Origin: Eumeta japonica
Lineage: Eukaryota > Arthropoda > Insecta > Lepidoptera > Psychidae
DNA length: 64,000 nucleotides
NCBI GenBank assembly: GCA_005406025.1
Contig: BGZK01001621.1
Span: 61,946 to 125,945 of the forward strand
Direction of reading: 5' to 3'
This document shows, in pieces, positions 59,290-64,000 of the stretch. The notes beneath the pieces are model-generated. The model saw only the letters and a list, made by a program, of their open reading frames with translations. It ran no database searches and was not told the origin of the DNA. Position numbers and translations under genes: made by a program. Each line of letters begins with the position of its first letter. Positions within the stretch are counted from its first letter, which is position 1.

Positions 59290-59515
59290 CCGTGGATGAC
59301 GTCAATTTTAACATCCCGACTAGAAGCTTCAACGCGTGTCGTCACAATTTGCGTCACATTATAACGCATGCAAAGTACACACGCTATTGCAGTACAGGTG
59401 CTTCGGATTCCACTCACGATTCAAATTAAGTGATAAACCGTCGCGCGCGCCGCGGGCGCCGTAACGCGCGGGGCGGGCGGACGTGACGGGCCGCCTACCA
59501 CACCTAACAACACAT
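59290..59515. promoter_or_regulatory. CpG-rich island with a perfect CRE
   Basis: TGACGTCA at 59297-59304 is the palindromic CREB/ATF site. Further on, gtcgcgcgcgccgcgggcgc and aacgcgcggggcgggcgg form a dense CpG core at 59440-59490. No open frame of note. Confidence 0.35.
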
Positions 59516-59789
59516 CATTTTTTAAACGTTACATTTTCGTACCCTTCTCGGCGGTTCACATAATAATAACTACCTATTTTAGGGTCGATAGGGAGTGGCA
59601 TACGGGGACCTTGAAGTTTCGGATTTGTATTTGCAGATATGGTATTTGAGATTGATACGATGTATCTCGCTACAATACAAACTGTACTAAAACGATTTAG
59701 CAAAGAAAAGGCTCCAAATTACACACAAATTATTATTCATTGAGCAAAGCCAGCTGATAAAGCTGAAGACTGATAAGGTTATGATCGTC

Positions 59790-61030
59790 TCGTCCGAATC
59801 CTAAAATTTAGGGGATTTATCAACTAAGCGAGAGATCCTTGAGCGAGTTAATCCACCACTACATCAAATGACATCACGGACGCTACCGCCGACACGATTA
59901 GAATGATTCTCAAAGGACTGAAAAATAATAAGATTCCTTACATTTCTCAACTCTGATCCAAAAAAATAAATGTTAGTACATATTTTCGAGCCCTACAAAC
60001 CTTAAACTATGTAGTTAGTCTTAAGTGTTTCTAAATTAATAATGCAAAATCAATATCGTTTCATTTGCAGTTTTTAATAGATGGAAATAAGCTTGTTGTA
60101 CTCTGCAAATAAATGCATTTTTTTTACAGAGTAATATTGATATGCAGGTCACCTGTGAACCCAATTTATGGAAAAGTGAAAATTATATCGAAATATATCT
60201 TTATAAACAAAATGTAGTACAAATCATTAACCGCGCTAATCTACGCACCTTAAACAGATTTCATTTATTGTACATTAATGTTCTTTTACATACAATCTCA
60301 AAAGTTTATAAACATGACACATATGCTAAGTAAAGTTGTTAGCAATATAATGATATGCCATAAATGAGACCCAATGTACCATTCTAGCTTCTCACTAGAA
60401 GCGCTGTTTAAAATTCTAACAAAATAAGCGATTTCACATTAACTTCTAACATAAATTAATGTTGAAACGAGGCACCCTACCCAGCCTTTTAGAATAGATA
60501 ACATAGTTTCGAATAATCTAGACAATAAACATAGCATAGCTAGACTAATATACGATCTAGGAAAAGTTTTCGACGATATATATTACTTAGCATTGAAGTA
60601 CAAATAGATATCAACATTACTACAAACATCATAAAAGTAATACAGAATTACTTGTCTTATGAAAAGATAAGAGACAAGTCGAGAACAAATATGGGTACAT
60701 AGAATTCAATCGGAATCAGATCTATGATTTTATCATTTCTCTATTTATTTTTAGCTTTTACATGTCAAAATTTCCAATCGATCACGATAAAAAAGATTAT
60801 TTGGCTTAATGTACTCACGACCTTTATATACTGAATCAGAAAAATACAACATTATATTAAAGTTGTGAAAAGGATTATTATAAGTTATAGAACTTCAAAT
60901 GCAAACATAATAGAAAGGAAAAAATATTATTAATCATCAAACCTAATTAATACTTTACAGTTCTATATGTGGAAGGCAAGTTATGTGTAAAAATATTTTA
61001 AAGACCTATGTATATGGATAGCTATCAGAC
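59790..61030 (+). mobile_element. Jockey-like LINE reverse-transcriptase remnant
   Basis: In one frame 59864-59941 reads SNDITDATADTIRMILKGLK followed by NNKIPY, corresponding to the EVxxxIxxLKxxKAPG motif. In another, 60473-60604 reads HPTQPFRIDNIVSNN and then KHSIARLIYDLGKVFDDIYY followed by LALKYK, corresponding to HSTxxQLLRxTNxI...xxxxLDxxKAFDxVWHxxLLxKL (motif A, with the catalytic Asp retained). LKTYVYG near 61006 may be the LYxxxIRPxxxYG segment. The pieces are interrupted by stops and by unrelated sequence around 59945-60470. Confidence 0.7.
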
Positions 61031-61429
61031 TTATCAAAATATGTGACGTACGTCATAAGAAACGATCTTATCTATTCGTACGTTATAAGAAACAATACGA
61101 GATGTACGACAGGTAAATCTCTGATAACGGTATAGTTCTCCGGGATTAGCATAAAAGTAAATAACAAAGACTTATTACCGACACTTGTATCATATCCAAC
61201 TGTTGCCTAGCATTTCCAAAACCAACATCGAGCATTTTAAAAGGCCAATTATAAGGAATAAAGTACGACGCCGGCGAACTACGACGATTAAATAATCTGA
61301 CTCTGGAAAGCTTTTAATGAACAACCTTTCTGCGCTGAGACACAGATCGGAACATGGGCTTAATAAAATTACTTGGAGAAGCAGAGTTTGAGGAATGTGT
61401 CAGAGAGAGGAAGACTCCTCGCCGGGGAT
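61031..61429. other. no gene seen
   Basis: AT-rich. May include further decayed LINE sequence. A 75-codon minus frame beginning here is unrecognised. Confidence 0.35.
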
Positions 61430-61516
61430 TGCGCGCGTGCATGGGCGACGGTAATGTCTGCTTTTCAATGGCCCGCATACTCGTTTGCCCATTATGAATT
61501 GTATGAAAAAAAAAAA
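61430..61516 (+). mobile_element. lepidopteran SINE/LINE 3' tail
   Basis: The core reads gtgcatgggcgacggtaatg, then atggcccgcatactcgtttg and cccatta, and ends in a run of A. This is the conserved tail of many lepidopteran SINEs, better preserved here than in copies A-D. The upstream body is not recognisable. Confidence 0.75.
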
Positions 61517-61799
61517 AGAGGAACGGAGGAAAAGTCTCCAATCAAATACTCTTTGATTAATCCGGCTAAAGAAAAAAATTACACAAATAAAACAAAAAAA
61601 TTCAGGTCACCTACGTAATTATGATTCAATGTAACTTTTAAAACAGTTTAGTGTTTTAGGATCCTAATATAGATCATACAGTCGATATGTCGATTGTATG
61701 TGACGTGAAATGATAAACAATTACATTACAATATTATATTCTTCAGAGACATTAGTCATGTCGATAACGAAATAACAGTACAATTTACGTTTCACTAGA
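61517..61799. other. AT-rich spacer
   Basis: Nothing recognised. Confidence 0.4.
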
Positions 61800-62240
61800 A
61801 ATTAATTCTCGAATATCGCTTCGGAACAAACTCGTAAATAAACACAGCGCTCGATAATTAACTTGTCGGATCGCCTCCCAGCTCTTCCGAACTAAGAGAG
61901 ATCCTTAAAGTCATCCTACGAAGAAATGTAACGATTCAAAATATATTATCCCGAAACGCGGAACAGAAACGAACTCTACTGCTGCCTATTTTAAGGTACA
62001 AATTCGGAGGGGGACAGTCGAAATTATCGGAGACCCGAGTTCGCCGCGGTCGGTCGGGGCTGTTCCAAAACGGCTGTCACTCAATTTAAATCACTTTCTG
62101 AGTGCGTGAACGATTCCAAATTATCGGTTACTATGAGCCTTAGCGCCGGCCGACCCGAGCGCCCCCCTCGGTCACTTGTTTCGTTTTGTAAACACGCGAT
62201 CGCGATAGCGCCGATATTGATTCGTTTCGCATGAAGCAAT
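61800..62240. promoter_or_regulatory. CpG-rich island with forkhead-like site
   Basis: Includes gagttcgccgcggtcggtcg near 62037, gcgccggccgacccgagcgc near 62142, a forkhead-type TGTAAACA (62187-62194, reading through the ttgtaaacac stretch) and the palindromic gcgatcgc just after it. No open frame of note. Confidence 0.3.
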
Positions 62241-62632
62241 TAATGCTAATAACATAGTTTTGTTGGGGGTTAGCTCTCGGAAGTTGAGTTCTCTGAGCTA
62301 TTACGTTTTACATGTTGACTTTGATCGGTTAGCTTTTTTTTGATTTGACGTGAGATTAATTTATTTCTTTTGTTATGGCCGACGTGCATAATATCGAGGT
62401 CACATTTATAATTACCGTGGTGGAAAAGAAATAATGGCCGAATAGCAATGTTCAGTCGAAGTTTCATCGACGTAACATTATGTTGAGAATGCCTACGTTT
62501 ACTTTTAATAAAACTATAGCTACTATTAACAAAAGAGTATATGCCGATGAAATGTTTAGCGCCAGGTTTTGCTATTGGAAGTCATGAAAACTTCAATTGA
62601 ATTACTTACACAATGAATTCGAGGAAGAATTT
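62241..62632. other. no gene seen
   Basis: AT-rich. A 65-codon minus frame (62270-62467) is unrecognised. Confidence 0.4.
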
Positions 62633-62852
62633 TGATGTGGTAGAGCTACGCTGTAGCCAAAGTGGTTGCAGCACGAAAAAAGACTGGCACGACAATTGAG
62701 ATACCACACTCTCACAGGATATAGAGGTGAGGTTGCAGTTTCCGTTGTAACGTTTCGTCCAGTAAATGAGAGTTCCCATGCCCCCATTTCCATTCCATCA
62801 GACATCCTACTCCTTCTTACAAGTTCAGTGGTCCACTCTTGTCCCCATCAGA

Positions 62853-63491
62853 TACGAGGGCTGCTATTTATGTGTCCGGTATATCAAAGAGAAACGAACA
62901 TCTATAATTTTATTGCTTTACAAAATATTCGCTATGATGATCAATGCTGTTTTGCATACACTGAAACCAATTTGTATAGCACTTTTTATATTCTGATTGA
63001 GGTATCTCCAAAACGTACATTTTAAACGTATCAAAGGCGTCTTTGCGGCTCGAAAAACGTTAACCACGTAATTTATTTTTCACGCTTGGGAATGAATACA
63101 AATTTTTGGGTCCTAAATCGGGGCGGTACGACAGATGACCTATCAATTCTATCTTTTGATCTTCCAAAAACCGAGTTGTTTCGGCCGACTTGTGATAGCT
63201 AGCATCATTATGATTTAGAGTGATTCTGCGTTGTCGGTTGTTCTTTCTTCTTTTTCCAGAAACATCTGGCAAACAAATGGTAGTATACTCATTCAATGAT
63301 TCACGAGTTAAACCCATAGTGATAAAAATACACAATTTTCAAAATGACGCCACAATGGTAAAACAATTGACAGTTACATGAAACAAAATGTATTCTACAG
63401 TCAAGGAGTTCTATTTTTTAATGCTGTAATTACTTTTTAAATATTATTCTATATTTAACCAGTTCTTAATACATAAATAGCAGCCCTCGTA
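62853..63491 (-). mobile_element. internally deleted mariner element with intact terminal repeats
   Basis: About 640 bp, half the usual 1.3 kb. The termini are identical 21-bp inverted repeats beginning tacgagggctgctattta (62853-62873 and, inverted, 63471-63491), including the TA target duplication on each side. Because the ends are intact, it could have been mobilised in trans, but it cannot encode a full transposase. Confidence 0.9.
62910..63335 (-). pseudogene. mariner transposase, C-terminal half
   Basis: A minus-strand frame from about 63335 to 63060 reads TTICLP, NNRQRRITLNHNDAS, SAETTRFLEDQKIELIGHLS and PSVKNKLRG, then meets a TAA where the family has Gln. It continues in the same phase with RFSSRKDAFDTFKMYVLEIP, NWFQCMQNSIDHHSEYF and a terminal VKQ with stop at 62910-62912. 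The second catalytic motif HHDNAS reads NHNDAS, so the Asp is displaced. The third, SPDLAP, reads RPDLGP and keeps its Asp. The helix-turn-helix half and the first catalytic Asp are deleted. Confidence 0.85.
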
Positions 63492-63615
63492 TATTATTCC
63501 TTCCTAAAAAGGCGGAGACTCTTCGGAGACTGCGCGATCCATGGGCGACGGCGAGCGCCTACTCTTTAGTAGTTAACTTAATCATTTGAAATTTTAAATT
63601 ATGTAAAAAAGATTG

Positions 63616-64000
63616 AAATCATGGTGTCTAAAAGAAAAAAATAAGTATTATTGATAGCGAAGACCTTGATAGAAGGTAATAGAATAGACTAATATAAAAA
63701 AAGCTCTATAACAGAGTTATTTATGTATTTACAAACAACGGAATTCATAAAAAAACGTGTTTTTTACAAATTCATGAAAGTATTTCGCGACTATTTGTGA
63801 ACAAAGCAAACCGACAAATATACATCAATTTTGAAACAGGTTTTTATATTCTATTACACCTTTTCTTCAGATCCTCTAGTTGCTTTTATTCAGAAATCTT
63901 CTAAAGTCAATGAAAATTTTAAATTTTTATCATGTGTACAGATGAATACTAAATGTCCTAAAGATTAAAAGATACTTATCGAACTTCATCTGGTATGCAG
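63616..64000. other. AT-rich sequence, no gene seen
   Basis: Nothing recognised up to the window edge. Confidence 0.4.

Larger units (their letters stand above)
62633..63615 (+). mobile_element. lepidopteran SINE-like repeat, copy D, split by a mariner
   Basis: The 5' part (62633-62852) has gtggtagagctacg, gttgcagcacgaaaaaagac, gataccacactctcacagg and aaatgagagttcccatg. The 3' part (63492-63615) resumes with ttattccttcctaaaaaggc, then gatccatgggcgacggcgag and an A-rich tail. Joining the two at the TA gives the same order as copies A-C, so the mariner inserted into a pre-existing repeat. Confidence 0.8.

Noticed and set aside
62666..63025. 119-codon plus-strand frame
   Set aside because: It crosses the junction between SINE-like copy D and the inserted mariner, so it is a chance frame.
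1..64000. CRISPR arrays, operons, rRNA or prokaryotic gene organisation
   Set aside because: None present; composition and repeat families are those of an insect nuclear genome.

Overview
This is a 64 kb stretch of AT-rich eukaryotic nuclear DNA, most likely from a butterfly or moth. The evidence for Lepidoptera is the repeat content. The window carries several copies of a SINE with the 3' signature 'catgggcgacgg...ctcgtttgcc', LINE-derived tails ending 'gaacctcctcctttt...gttcggtta', the 'acggaaccctt...ctcttggct' repeat, RTE and Jockey-like LINE reverse-transcriptase remnants, and several mariner lineages. These identifications rest on recognised family motifs and on translations read by eye; no database was searched.

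I found no host protein-coding gene with convincing support. One 77-codon frame at 486-719 is the only weak candidate. Most other open frames lie inside repeats or CpG-rich non-coding islands. The window therefore looks like a gene desert or a large intron. At intervals of a few kb it carries short GC- and CpG-rich islands (for example 4.0-4.6, 4.9-5.2, 6.3-6.9, 13.8-14.1, 15.3-15.6, 25.3-25.7, 32.4-33.2, 39.5-40.0, 45.9-46.3, 49.1-49.6, 50.8-51.3, 56.1-56.5, 59.3-59.5 and 61.8-62.2 kb). Several contain homeodomain-, Sox-, POU-, TCF- or CRE-like sites. Together they resemble conserved regulatory modules around a developmental gene, but that is inference.

Layout by mobile DNA. 1.5-3.1 kb: a 1.6 kb transposon with 340/351-bp terminal inverted repeats and two open frames for a cysteine-rich protein. 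7.8 kb: tRNA-like SINE relic. 11.1 kb: inverted-repeat MITE. 12.5 kb: LINE tail. 14.8 kb: dispersed repeat with inverted ends. 18.0, 31.0, 47.1 and 62.9 kb: four mariner remnants. 20.4 kb: possible Tc1 piece. 22.8-23.6 kb: repeat end followed by a six-unit tandem array. 26.7-27.7 kb: RTE-type LINE. 28.5, 38.4, 46.5 and 62.6 kb: four copies of one SINE-like family, the last split by a mariner. 41.3 and 42.5 kb: two long dispersed repeats. 49.6 kb: a LINE-tail repeat. 56.6-57.3 kb: Ty3/gypsy-like integrase tail and a phased 138-bp motif. 59.8-61.0 kb: Jockey-like LINE.

The most distinctive observations are the long-inverted-repeat element at 1465-3079, whose two arms differ almost only in homopolymer length and always in the same direction; a set of short, near-perfect hairpins scattered through the unique sequence; and clusters of Sox/POU-type motifs inside the CpG-rich islands. 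All transposon coding sequences are truncated or disrupted, so nothing here looks like an active autonomous element.
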